A stretch of 64,000 bases of DNA. It comes from UBA10324 sp038326325. GTDB taxonomy: Bacteria > Bacteroidota > Bacteroidia > Chitinophagales > UBA10324. Below the pieces are notes generated by a model. It made no database searches and was not told the origin of the DNA. It was given only the letters and a program-made list of their open reading frames with translations. Shown here piece by piece: positions 52,085 to 59,427 of this stretch. The stretch lies in NCBI GenBank assembly GCA_038326325.1, contig JBBQJW010000011.1:1-64000 (forward strand), written 5' to 3'. The number at the start of each line of letters is the position of its first letter. The stretch's first letter is position 1. Position numbers and translations under genes: made by a program.

Positions 52085-53001
52085 TCCACTCTATCTATAG
52101 AAAATCGCTGTCCTTCAATAGCCAGTTCAGTTTCAGCAAAAATTTCTTTTGCTTCAGCAAGTAGTGGAAGAAGGTTATCATACTTCGCGGAGAAATGCCC
52201 GATCAATAATTTTTTAACCTGTAACAGTTTTGCCATTGCGGCGGCTTGTCGGGCAGTGGAATGAAAAGTAATCACCGCTCGCTCAGCCGATTCTTCCATA
52301 AAAGTTGCTTCGTGATAAATCAAATCGCAACCGGAAATGTATTTTTTTAATTCTTCATTGTAAATTGTGTCAGCACAAAAAGCATAAGCGCGCGGTTGCG
52401 CAGGAGGTAGAGTCCATTCGTCTGCAATTAATTTTTTTCCTTCCCACTCTGCATCATTTCCCTTTTTCAATTCAGCAATAATCTGAAACGGGAAATCCAA
52501 CTCACCGAGTTTCTCTGTTTTAAATTTTCGTAATCCTGTTTTCTCTTTAAATAAAAACCCTGCTGTGGGTATTCGGTGTTTCACCGGAAACGAACTGAGT
52601 GTTACATCATCATCTTCATATAAAATATGTGTGGCATCATCTGTTACACTATGAAAAATCAATTCGTAAACTAATGTTGTATTCGCAACAGCCAATTGCA
52701 GATTGATAATTTCAAGTAATTGTGCCGGACCGTATATGTGTAACGGTTGTTGCCGGCGCATCAGGTGGTAAGAAGTAATCAAACCAATCAACCCGAAATA
52801 ATGGTCGCCATGCAGGTGCGAAATAAAAATATGATTAAACCTGCTTTTCTTGATTTTGTATTTCGCCAATTGCATTTGTGTTCCTTCACCGCAATCAACT
52901 AAAAATAATTGTTCGTGTATTTGAACTACCTGCGAGGTTGGATGCCTGCCGTGTGCAGGTATTGCAGAATTATTTCCTAAGATAAGAACCTCAAAAGGCA
53001 T
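52081..53001 (-). CDS. rnz: Ribonuclease Z
   Basis: 306 aa, metallo-beta-lactamase fold. It removes the 3' trailer of tRNA precursors. This matters here because the tRNA-Ser gene lacks an encoded CCA. The N-terminal LILGNNSAIPAHGRHPTSQ is typical, followed by FLVDCGEGTQMQL and the metal motif HLHGDHYFGL (HxHxDH, about 62-71). Further ligands are in CDLIYHEATF and LLIGHFSAKY. Length is that of short-form RNase Z. It follows the STAS gene with a 1-nt gap on the same strand. Confidence 0.95.
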   Translation of the reverse strand: MPFEVLILGNNSAIPAHGRHPTSQVVQIHEQLFLVDCGEGTQMQLAKYKIKKSRFNHIFISHLHGDHYFGLIGLITSYHLMRRQQPLHIYGPAQLLEIINLQLAVANTTLVYELIFHSVTDDATHILYEDDDVTLSSFPVKHRIPTAGFLFKEKTGLRKFKTEKLGELDFPFQIIAELKKGNDAEWEGKKLIADEWTLPPAQPRAYAFCADTIYNEELKKYISGCDLIYHEATFMEESAERAVITFHSTARQAAAMAKLLQVKKLLIGHFSAKYDNLLPLLAEAKEIFAETELAIEGQRFSIDRVE

Positions 53002-53002
53002 T

Positions 53003-53377
53003 TTAGTTTTTCGCCTTCAACTCGCGCTCTAATTCTTCCATCATCACCATTTCAACGGCTTCCTGCTGAGTAGGAATAATTGTGAGAATAGAATCAAGTT
53101 GAGAAATTTTAATCAACTTCAACACATTGTCGTTCACCTTGCAAAGAATTAATGAACCACCAACACCTTTACAAAGACGGTTGGCAATGAGTATGGAACT
53201 TAACCCTGATGAGTCAACAAAGCGGATACCGCTCATATCAAAAATTATATTTTTTACTCCTTCGGCATTCAATACAATCATTTCTGACTTCAGTGATGGC
53301 GCCAATACAGAATTCAGTTTTTCGTCTTCTAATTTGAAAACAGAATATTTTTCTTGTTTGTCTATTGAGAACTTCAT
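53003..53377 (-). CDS. STAS-domain anti-anti-sigma factor
   Basis: 124 aa. Single STAS domain. VKNIIFDMSGIRFVDSSGLSSILIANRLC (about 36-64) carries the phosphorylatable Ser in the DSSGL motif of SpoIIAA-like proteins. GGSLILCKVNDNVLKLIKISQLDSILTI follows the usual pattern. It would bind an anti-sigma/kinase when dephosphorylated, but no RsbW-like kinase or PP2C phosphatase is in the window. Upstream of rnz with a 1-nt gap. A -7 element TAAGTTTG lies at 53409-53402 on the minus strand. Confidence 0.9.
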   Translation of the reverse strand: MKFSIDKQEKYSVFKLEDEKLNSVLAPSLKSEMIVLNAEGVKNIIFDMSGIRFVDSSGLSSILIANRLCKGVGGSLILCKVNDNVLKLIKISQLDSILTIIPTQQEAVEMVMMEELERELKAKN

Positions 53378-53721
53378 GCTGATTGTTTTGTTATTGAGTC
53401 ACAAACTTACATAATTAAACGATACTTAAAAGAAACAGAATTCGTTTTTGATTTTTGAAAACTGAAATTATAATTCGTTCGTAATTGAAATAGGGTTTTT
53501 TGTAATGGCAAATCTTGTCAATAGTTTGTCAGAAAATCAGATTGTGGATAGTTAGAAGAAACCTTTGGAAACAAATAACAGTTGCGTGTGTAAAAACGGT
53601 CAAGTGATTAAAGTGTTTTAGTTTTGATTTGTGACACAAGCAATTAATTTCAACACCGATAACACTGACACAATGAATATCGAAAATCATTTGGAGCATA
53701 ATTTGTCAAACACCAACTATC
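53378..53721. other. Intergenic region between STAS and clpC (344 bp)
   Basis: It holds a minus -7 element for the STAS gene (53402-53409), a plus -7 element for clpC (53619-53626) and a possible 19-codon leader frame (53673-53732). The rest is A/T-rich with no repeat, RNA gene or CIRCE-like inverted repeat that I can see, and it lacks the TGTTACA word. Confidence 0.6.
53619..53626 (+). promoter_or_regulatory. -7 element upstream of clpC
   Basis: TAGTTTTG matches TAnnTTTG. A well-placed TTG is not seen. If used, the clpC leader is about 90 nt and would include the small leader frame at 53673. Confidence 0.35.
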
Positions 53722-53732
53722 ATGGAAGCTAA
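53673..53732 (+). CDS. Possible 19-aa leader peptide overlapping clpC
   Basis: An ATG at 53673 opens a frame (starting MNIENHLEHN) that stops at TAA 53730-53732, 11 nt inside clpC. Position suggests translational coupling or attenuation. It could equally be chance, since nothing in its sequence marks it as coding. Confidence 0.2.
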   Translation: MNIENHLEHNLSNTNYHGS

Positions 53733-56262
53733 ATTTTCACCTAAGGTTAGAGAAGTGATTTCATTCAGTCGCGAAGAGGCACTGAGATTGGGTCACGATT
53801 TCATTGGCACCGAGCATTTGTTATTGGGTTTAATTCGCGAAGGCGAAGGACTTGCAATAAAAGTTGTAAAGGCAATGGATGTTGATGTAGTGATGTTGCG
53901 CAAAGCAATTGAAGATTCAATTCGCGAAAAAGGCGGGCATCAATCATTGAATGTTAGTAATCTTCCGCTGACAAAACAGGCGGAAAAAATCTTGAAGATT
54001 GCCATTTTGGAAGCAAAGCTGATGAAGAGCGAAACCATCGGAACGGAACATTTAATGTTGTCAATTCTGAAAAATAAGGATGCTGTTGCTACTGAATTGT
54101 TAACCCGATTTGAAGTGGAATACGAGCGATTCAAAGATGAACTTGATTTTCTTCAACAAGATATTAAAGGAGAATTGCCAGGCGAAAGCGGCGACGACGA
54201 AGGATTTGAAGATGAGGAAAAAGCAAAATCTCCTGCAGGAACTGCTCGCAAACAAGGTGCTGCAAAATCACGCACACCGGTTCTTGATAATTTTGGTCGC
54301 GATATTACTAAGATGGGTGAAGAAGGAAACTTAGATCCAATTGTTGGTCGCGAAACTGAGATTGAAAGAGTATCACAAATACTAAGTCGCAGAAAGAAAA
54401 ATAATCCGATTCTAATTGGAGAACCTGGTGTAGGTAAAACTGCAATTGTAGAAGGACTTGCACTCAGAATTATTCAACGAAAAGTTTCCCGTGTTTTATA
54501 TGACAAGAGAATTGTAATGCTTGACCTCGCAGCATTAGTGGCAGGTACAAAGTATCGCGGGCAATTTGAAGAGCGAATGAAAGCGATCATGAACGAGTTG
54601 GAAAAAAATCGCGATGTGATTTTATTCATTGACGAAATTCATACAATCGTTGGCGCAGGTGGTGCAACAGGTTCGCTTGATGCATCAAATATTTTTAAAC
54701 CTGCATTAGCCCGTGGTGAATTGCAATGTATCGGTGCCTCAACATTAGATGAGTACCGTCAGTATATTGAAAAGGATGGTGCACTTGATCGTCGCTTTCA
54801 AAAAGTGTTGGTGGAACCACCTTCAGCTGATGAAGCAGTGATTATACTCAGCAACATAAAAAACAAATACGAAGAATTTCACAATGTGAATTATTCTGAC
54901 GAAGCAATTAAAGCATGTGTGCATTTATCAAACCGTTACATCACCGATAGATTATTGCCCGATAAAGCAATTGATGTGTTGGATGAAGTAGGAGCAAAAG
55001 TTCATCTGAAAAATATTCATGTACCGCAAAGCATTTTAGATCTTGAAAAAAAGATTGAAGATGTGAAAGTGGAAAAGAATAAAGTGGTGAAGAGTCAAAA
55101 GTATGAAGAAGCCGCACGACTTCGTGATTCAGAGAAAAAATTACAGGAAGAATTAGAAGGAGCAAAGAAGGGTTGGGAAGAAGAAACAAAAGTTGCTCGT
55201 TATCCTGTTACAGAAGAAGATATTGCCGAAGTTGTAGCAATGATAACAGGAGTCCCTGTTAAGCGAGTAGCTCAGGGCGAAGGAGCGCGACTATTAAAAA
55301 TGGCTGATGAATTAAGAGGAAGTGTGATTGGACAAGACGACGCAATTCTGAAAATTACAAAAGCAATTCAGCGCAACAGAGCCGGATTAAAAGATCCGAA
55401 GAAACCAATTGGTTCATTTATTTTCCTTGGACCAACAGGAGTTGGTAAGACAGAGTTAGCAAAAGTACTAGCAAGATATTTATTTGATTCAGATGATGCA
55501 CTTATCAGAATTGATATGAGCGAGTACATGGAGAAATTTTCTGTTTCGCGATTGATTGGTGCTCCTCCGGGATATGTGGGTTACGAAGAAGGCGGACAGT
55601 TAACAGAAAAAGTTCGTCGCAAACCATACTCTGTAATTCTTCTGGATGAAATTGAGAAAGCGCATCCGGATGTATACAGTGTACTGTTACAGGTGTTGGA
55701 TGATGGAATTTTAACAGATGGTCTTGGTCGTAAAATTGATTTCAAGAACACACTGATTATTATGACATCAAACATAGGTGCTCGTCAGTTGAAAGATTTC
55801 GGAAGTGGAATTGGATTCTCTACCGGTGCTAAGGCAGCTTCTGCTGATACACATAGCAAATCAGTAATTGAAAATGCAATGAAGCGCACTTTCGCTCCTG
55901 AGTTTTTAAATCGTATTGATGATGTGATTGTGTTTAACTCATTGACTAAGGAACACATTCATGTAATCATTGACATTTTGATGAAGGATGTTTATGCACG
56001 AGTGGCTCACTTAGGATTCACAATGGAATTATCAAAACCAGCTAAAGATTTCCTAAGTGAAAAAGGATACGATGAAAAATACGGAGCAAGACCGTTACAT
56101 CGCGCTATACAGAAATATCTCGAAGATCCTTTAGCTGAAGAAATTTTAAGTTCAGGAATAAAAGCCGGTGATATTGTGATGGTGGATTGTGATGCGAAGG
56201 ATGCCGAGAAACTGAAAATCACTGTTAAGAAACAAAAGAAGTCGGAAAAATCAGACGCATAA
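53722..56262 (+). CDS. clpC: ATP-dependent Clp protease ATP-binding subunit ClpC
   Basis: 846 aa, cytoplasmic Hsp100 unfoldase that feeds proteins to ClpP. The N-domain has two Clp repeats (about 1-75 and 77-145, AREEALRLGHDFIGTEHLLLGLIREGEG and TEHLMLSILK). AAA-1 Walker A is GEPGVGKT (about 235), with Walker B VILFIDEIHT. A UVR/M-like coiled coil with YEEAARLRDSEKKLQ is the hallmark of ClpC. AAA-2 Walker A is GPTGVGKTE, with VILLDEIEKAHPDV and RLIGAPPGYVGYEEGG. C-terminal D2-small domain present. Full length. Followed by a long terminator hairpin. Confidence 0.97.
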   Translation: MEAKFSPKVREVISFSREEALRLGHDFIGTEHLLLGLIREGEGLAIKVVKAMDVDVVMLRKAIEDSIREKGGHQSLNVSNLPLTKQAEKILKIAILEAKLMKSETIGTEHLMLSILKNKDAVATELLTRFEVEYERFKDELDFLQQDIKGELPGESGDDEGFEDEEKAKSPAGTARKQGAAKSRTPVLDNFGRDITKMGEEGNLDPIVGRETEIERVSQILSRRKKNNPILIGEPGVGKTAIVEGLALRIIQRKVSRVLYDKRIVMLDLAALVAGTKYRGQFEERMKAIMNELEKNRDVILFIDEIHTIVGAGGATGSLDASNIFKPALARGELQCIGASTLDEYRQYIEKDGALDRRFQKVLVEPPSADEAVIILSNIKNKYEEFHNVNYSDEAIKACVHLSNRYITDRLLPDKAIDVLDEVGAKVHLKNIHVPQSILDLEKKIEDVKVEKNKVVKSQKYEEAARLRDSEKKLQEELEGAKKGWEEETKVARYPVTEEDIAEVVAMITGVPVKRVAQGEGARLLKMADELRGSVIGQDDAILKITKAIQRNRAGLKDPKKPIGSFIFLGPTGVGKTELAKVLARYLFDSDDALIRIDMSEYMEKFSVSRLIGAPPGYVGYEEGGQLTEKVRRKPYSVILLDEIEKAHPDVYSVLLQVLDDGILTDGLGRKIDFKNTLIIMTSNIGARQLKDFGSGIGFSTGAKAASADTHSKSVIENAMKRTFAPEFLNRIDDVIVFNSLTKEHIHVIIDILMKDVYARVAHLGFTMELSKPAKDFLSEKGYDEKYGARPLHRAIQKYLEDPLAEEILSSGIKAGDIVMVDCDAKDAEKLKITVKKQKKSEKSDA

Positions 56263-56273
56263 ATTTTAAGTTT

Positions 56274-56325
56274 CTAAAAATGTAAAGGCAATTCGCGAAA
56301 GCGAGTTGCCCTTACATTTTTAGAC
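56274..56325 (+). terminator. Terminator-like long hairpin after clpC
   Basis: CTAAAAATGTAA (56274-56285) pairs with TTACATTTTTAG (56312-56323). The stem runs on to GCAA/TTGC and a GAAA tetraloop flanked by CGC/GCG. It is symmetric and can act on either strand. Confidence 0.8.
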
Positions 56326-56355
56326 CTCTTGGATATATCTATTAAAAAATAATCG

Positions 56356-56405
56356 AACGCAGATCATTATGATTTTTATGATTAACGCAGATAAAAAATC
56401 ATAAT
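56356..56405. repeat. Intergenic repeat with AACGCAGAT direct copies and an inverted repeat
   Basis: AACGCAGAT occurs at 56356-56364 and 56384-56392. ATTATGATTTTT (56366-56377) is inverted at 56394-56405. It resembles the 'AACGCAGATTatgATTTT' type of dispersed intergenic repeat known from several Bacteroidota, by memory. Confidence 0.5.
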
Positions 56406-56502
56406 TGAGCCTAATGAGCATAAAAAATTTACATTCCTTCCCATTTATGCAAGAGGTATATTGAGGATTTCGCTAACTGTAACACTCATAGTTAAGTTGC
56501 AT

Positions 56503-57246
56503 TTAATCAAAATGAGTAAAATTCATATCAAAATTCACAATGAGGTTGATAGAAAATAATAAATTAAAATAAACCCCTGAACTGTTCTTTTCAAAGGAGT
56601 TGAAAGGGATTTTCTGTTCGTAAACAAAGGGTGCACTTGTCTCAAATGCAAGACTGAAAACTTTATCCGGCAAAAACAAAAATCCGCAATAAGGTGTAAC
56701 ACCCACTTTATATTTTCTGTAATTACCAATCGTTCCCTGATGATAAATCTGACTGAGCGAATCATTCATCATTAAAATCCCAAGTGAATCTCTATTATAG
56801 GTAACATCGTTGTATCCCTGTTGCGCTCTGATTGAACCTGCTGTTAACGCGGCACCAACATAGAATTCAATATTATCGTTATGCTGCAGGTGCTCATATT
56901 TCTCGTAACAAAGATTTAATGTCCCACCCGTTTTATAGCTGGTATTATATCTTATAATTAAATTTGAATCAGTTGATTTAATGTATGAAGGGAAGCCATC
57001 GTAACCATATAAAAAACCTTTGTTTATAGTAGCCGTTCCAACCGACAAGCCAAAACTGTGCATGTTAGTTCTATATTTTACAAATAGCATCGGCAAATCA
57101 AAGGAAGTTTCATTTTTAACAGATGGTCGAAGAACATTGTATCCGATTGAAACCTGTTTCCAATTGATACTGTCAAGCAGCGATTGACTATAAACTGTTA
57201 CAGTAGTTATTAACAGCAATAAAGAAAATAGCAATCTGAATTTCAT
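56503..57246 (-). CDS. Uncharacterised outer-membrane-like protein
   Basis: 247 aa from the ATG at 57246, which gives signal peptide MKFRLLFSLLLLITTVTVYSQ. A longer frame to 57300 was rejected because the promoter (57268-57300) lies downstream of that codon. The mature protein is beta-rich with aromatic alternate residues (KQVSIGYNVLRPSV, FGLSVGTATINKGFLYG, GTLNLCYEKYEHL, YCGFLFLPDKVFSLAFETSA, LLFSINLIVNFDMNF) and fits a small beta barrel. No family recognised. Confidence 0.7.
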   Translation of the reverse strand: MKFRLLFSLLLLITTVTVYSQSLLDSINWKQVSIGYNVLRPSVKNETSFDLPMLFVKYRTNMHSFGLSVGTATINKGFLYGYDGFPSYIKSTDSNLIIRYNTSYKTGGTLNLCYEKYEHLQHNDNIEFYVGAALTAGSIRAQQGYNDVTYNRDSLGILMMNDSLSQIYHQGTIGNYRKYKVGVTPYCGFLFLPDKVFSLAFETSAPFVYEQKIPFNSFEKNSSGVYFNLLFSINLIVNFDMNFTHFD

Positions 57247-57267
57247 GAGATAAAATTTATGTTGAAA

Positions 57268-57300
57268 CGAATGTAAATGAAATTTATTCCGTAGCCACAA
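57268..57300 (-). promoter_or_regulatory. Promoter for the 247-aa protein gene
   Basis: On the minus strand TACATTCG (one mismatch to TAnnTTTG) lies at 57275-57268, with TTG at 57300-57298 after 22 nt. Confidence 0.4.
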
Positions 57301-57382
57301 CGCAGTTAGGTTGTCTTTTCATACAAACCTGTTTGAAGTTAAAAAGATATGACACACTTTTGCCACGCTCTAAATTTCAAAT

Positions 57383-57847
57383 GTGATTATTCATTTTAGC
57401 AAGAAGGTTTTTAGATTACGAGTGGTGCGATATTTTTTTACGGCTATCACAGCTACTTCCGTCGATGTGTTTGTTTATTTCCTCGCTTACAATTATGTAA
57501 TTAAAAAACATGATTTACATCTGTCATCATTAACTATTGGAGCGCCAACAGTTGCCTTAATGATTTCTTTTTGTTTCGGGTTAACGACTAATTTTTATCT
57601 CACACGGAAATTTGTTTTTACTGAATCTGATTTGCGTGTGCGTCATCAGTTAATGAGATATACTACTGTTGCGCTTGGGGCCTTGGTGCTGAATTATTTT
57701 CTTATGAATTTTTTGATTAAAGAATTTCAATGGTATCCTACACTTGCGCGTGCAACGGCAGCTGTTAGTATCGGTGTAATCAGTTTCGTTGTTCACAAAA
57801 CTTTTTCGTTCACTATTAAGAACGAAGAAGAGGTAGATGAAAATTAA
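57383..57847 (+). CDS. GtrA-family membrane protein
   Basis: 154 aa with four membrane segments. The N-terminal RYFFTAITATSVDVFVYFLAYNYV and FCFGLTTNFYLTRKFVFTES are standard GtrA motifs (family: FxxxGxxxTxxxxxxxxxL and Nfxxnr.wvF). The C-terminus has VHKTFSFTIKNEEE. GtrA-like proteins help flip lipid-linked sugars or otherwise serve cell-surface polysaccharide synthesis. No glycosyltransferase is adjacent, so the substrate is open. Confidence 0.88.
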   Translation: MIIHFSKKVFRLRVVRYFFTAITATSVDVFVYFLAYNYVIKKHDLHLSSLTIGAPTVALMISFCFGLTTNFYLTRKFVFTESDLRVRHQLMRYTTVALGALVLNYFLMNFLIKEFQWYPTLARATAAVSIGVISFVVHKTFSFTIKNEEEVDEN

Positions 57848-57854
57848 TCCAATT

Positions 57855-58367
57855 TTATAATATACTTTTTTCCAAAAGAATAAATTCTAAAGGTTGTTTC
57901 GGTAAACCGAATCGTGGGTCAGTTGATGGAAATGGTTTTTTAATTCCGGTATTTTTATAACCGTACTTGCGATACCATTCAATTAATTCACTTCGCGCTG
58001 TGATAACCGACATGTAAACCGATGAGCAGTTGAATTTTTTTGCGATTTCTTCTACCTCCTTCATCAATTTTTTTCCTATACCTCCGCCTTGTAGTTCAGG
58101 TGTAACAGTGAGCATTCCGAGATATAATTTCGAGCCATGCTTTTCTAAATGAACACAACCTATAATTTTTTTTTCGTCATTCAGGTAATTTAAAATAAGT
58201 GAATCCTTTTTATTTATTAGCTCCAGTAATTTTTCCTCATCCACACGAATGCCGCCTAATAAATCTGCCTCTGTTGTCCAGCCCTGCTTTGATGACTCAC
58301 CACGATAAGCGGAGTTGACGAGAATATTTAATGCTGTTACATCTGCTATTGTTGCTTTAAAAATCAT
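57855..58367 (-). CDS. GNAT family N-acetyltransferase
   Basis: 170 aa. Acetyl-CoA binding motif A is LGMLTVTPELQGGGIGKKLM (about 89-108; Q/RxxGxG/A as QGGGIG). The start TIADVTALNILVNSAYRGESSKQGWTTEADLL and the end YRKYGYKNTGIKKPFPSTDPRFGLPKQPLEFILLEK resemble a plant-and-bacterial GNAT subgroup often annotated only as GNAT. Cytoplasmic, substrate unknown. It follows the 31-aa gene after 5 nt on the same strand. Confidence 0.87.
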   Translation of the reverse strand: MIFKATIADVTALNILVNSAYRGESSKQGWTTEADLLGGIRVDEEKLLELINKKDSLILNYLNDEKKIIGCVHLEKHGSKLYLGMLTVTPELQGGGIGKKLMKEVEEIAKKFNCSSVYMSVITARSELIEWYRKYGYKNTGIKKPFPSTDPRFGLPKQPLEFILLEKSIL

Positions 58368-58372
58368 TGCAA

Positions 58373-58468
58373 TTATTCTTTTTGTTTCTTCTTATAAAAT
58401 ACCTGATGAATGAAAGCAAAGTAAATCAATGGAATTCCAATTATCACTAAAAAACTTTTCCAATCCAT
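58373..58468 (-). CDS. Small single-pass membrane protein (31 aa)
   Basis: The frame runs from ATG at 58468 to TAA at 58373: MDWKSFL, then a hydrophobic segment VIIGIPLIYFAFIHQVF, then a basic tail (KKKQKE). That is a textbook small membrane protein with positive-inside C-terminus. It fits exactly between the upstream gene (stop 58475) and the acetyltransferase start (58367), with spacers of 6 and 5 nt, so the whole group from 59354 to 57855 reads as one operon. It is below normal size limits and would be missed by gene callers. No homologue recognised from memory. Confidence 0.55.
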   Translation of the reverse strand: MDWKSFLVIIGIPLIYFAFIHQVFYKKKQKE

Positions 58469-58474
58469 TTCATG

Positions 58475-58729
58475 CTAAGAAAATTTACTGATGAATGAAC
58501 TTCCATGACTATACAATTGCTGAATCAAAAGAATTGTTAAAGGGACAAGGAAAAATTTGTGTTGCCATTTCATTTCAAAAGCGCAATAAAAATTTATAAG
58601 GATGAATAAGAAATTCCTATCAGCTGATAATTCATTCAACAAAAAAAATATTGCAGCCAGATGATAGATTCCTGCAACGAGGAAACTGAAAACCGATAAT
58701 CTTAGAATGATTTCTGAAAATTTATTCAT
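58475..58729 (-). CDS. Small membrane protein
   Basis: 84 aa from the ATG at 58729, which gives MNKFSEIILRLSVFSFLVAG. An earlier in-frame ATG at 58783 lies inside the pseudouridine synthase gene. Three hydrophobic segments (about 10-30, 34-50, 57-74) with MKWQHKFFLVPLTILLIQQL at the end. It starts about 8 nt after the stop of the pseudouridine synthase gene on the same strand. Function unknown. Confidence 0.6.
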   Translation of the reverse strand: MNKFSEIILRLSVFSFLVAGIYHLAAIFFLLNELSADRNFLFILINFYCAFEMKWQHKFFLVPLTILLIQQLYSHGSSFISKFS

Positions 58730-58736
58730 AAAAAAT

Positions 58737-59354
58737 TCATTTGAGGTTAAGTAATGAAAGTAATTTTTCAACTTCCATTTCAATCACATCACCACTTCGC
58801 ATTTTCTCAGCTGTCAGCTTTTCAATTTTCCATCTGATTAATCGCAGAGTTGGAAATCCGACAGCCGCTGTCATTTTCCGGACCTGATGATTTTTTCCTT
58901 CAGTCAAGGTCAATTCAATCCAGGAAGTCGGAATATTTTTCCTGAAACGAATAGGGGGATTGCGAGCAGTAACTTCAGGTTCTGATTTTAAAACTGATAC
59001 AGTTGAGGTTTTTGTTTTGTGTTTTTCGCCGCGAACAGAAATTGAAAAACCGCTTTCTAATTTTCTGATTGCTTCATCAGTTATTTTTCCATCCATCTGA
59101 ACAAGGTAAGTTCTTGAATGCTCGTTAACAGGATGAAGCAATTTATTGTTGAGAGATGTGTCGTTCGTAAGAATTAATAACCCTTCGCTCTCTTCATCCA
59201 ATCTTCCAACCGGATAAACATCATTGGGAAAATCAAAAATATCTTTCAGCGTTTTCTTTCCTTCCGATGGAGAAAACTGACACAACACTCGGAACGGTTT
59301 ATACAAAATGAAATATCGGTATGGAATTGTTCGTTGTAGTTTCTCTTTCAACAT
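58737..59354 (-). CDS. rRNA pseudouridine synthase, RsuA/RluE family
   Basis: 205 aa. YFILYKPFRVLCQFS opens the catalytic domain. The catalytic Asp lies in VYPVGRLDEESEGLLILTND (GRLDxxSxGLLLLTND, Asp at about 53). WIELTLTEGKNHQVRKMTAAVGFPTLRL is the conserved C-terminal motif. There is no N-terminal S4 domain, which fits RluE-type enzymes (E. coli RluE modifies 23S U2457), but the target base here is inferred. First gene of a likely operon with the small membrane genes and the acetyltransferase. Confidence 0.92.
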   Translation of the reverse strand: MLKEKLQRTIPYRYFILYKPFRVLCQFSPSEGKKTLKDIFDFPNDVYPVGRLDEESEGLLILTNDTSLNNKLLHPVNEHSRTYLVQMDGKITDEAIRKLESGFSISVRGEKHKTKTSTVSVLKSEPEVTARNPPIRFRKNIPTSWIELTLTEGKNHQVRKMTAAVGFPTLRLIRWKIEKLTAEKMRSGDVIEMEVEKLLSLLNLK

Positions 59355-59375
59355 TGCTTCAAATAAACTTCAATT

Positions 59376-59404
59376 TTTGTTCTCACAATTATCAAATTAC
59401 TTTG
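59376..59404 (+). promoter_or_regulatory. Probable promoter for the S8 protease gene
   Basis: TTTG at 59376-59379, 18 nt, then TACTTTG at 59398-59404, one base shorter than TAnnTTTG. It supports the ATG at 59428 as the start. Confidence 0.4.
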
Positions 59405-59427
59405 CCGCTCAAATTTCAACTCATAAA

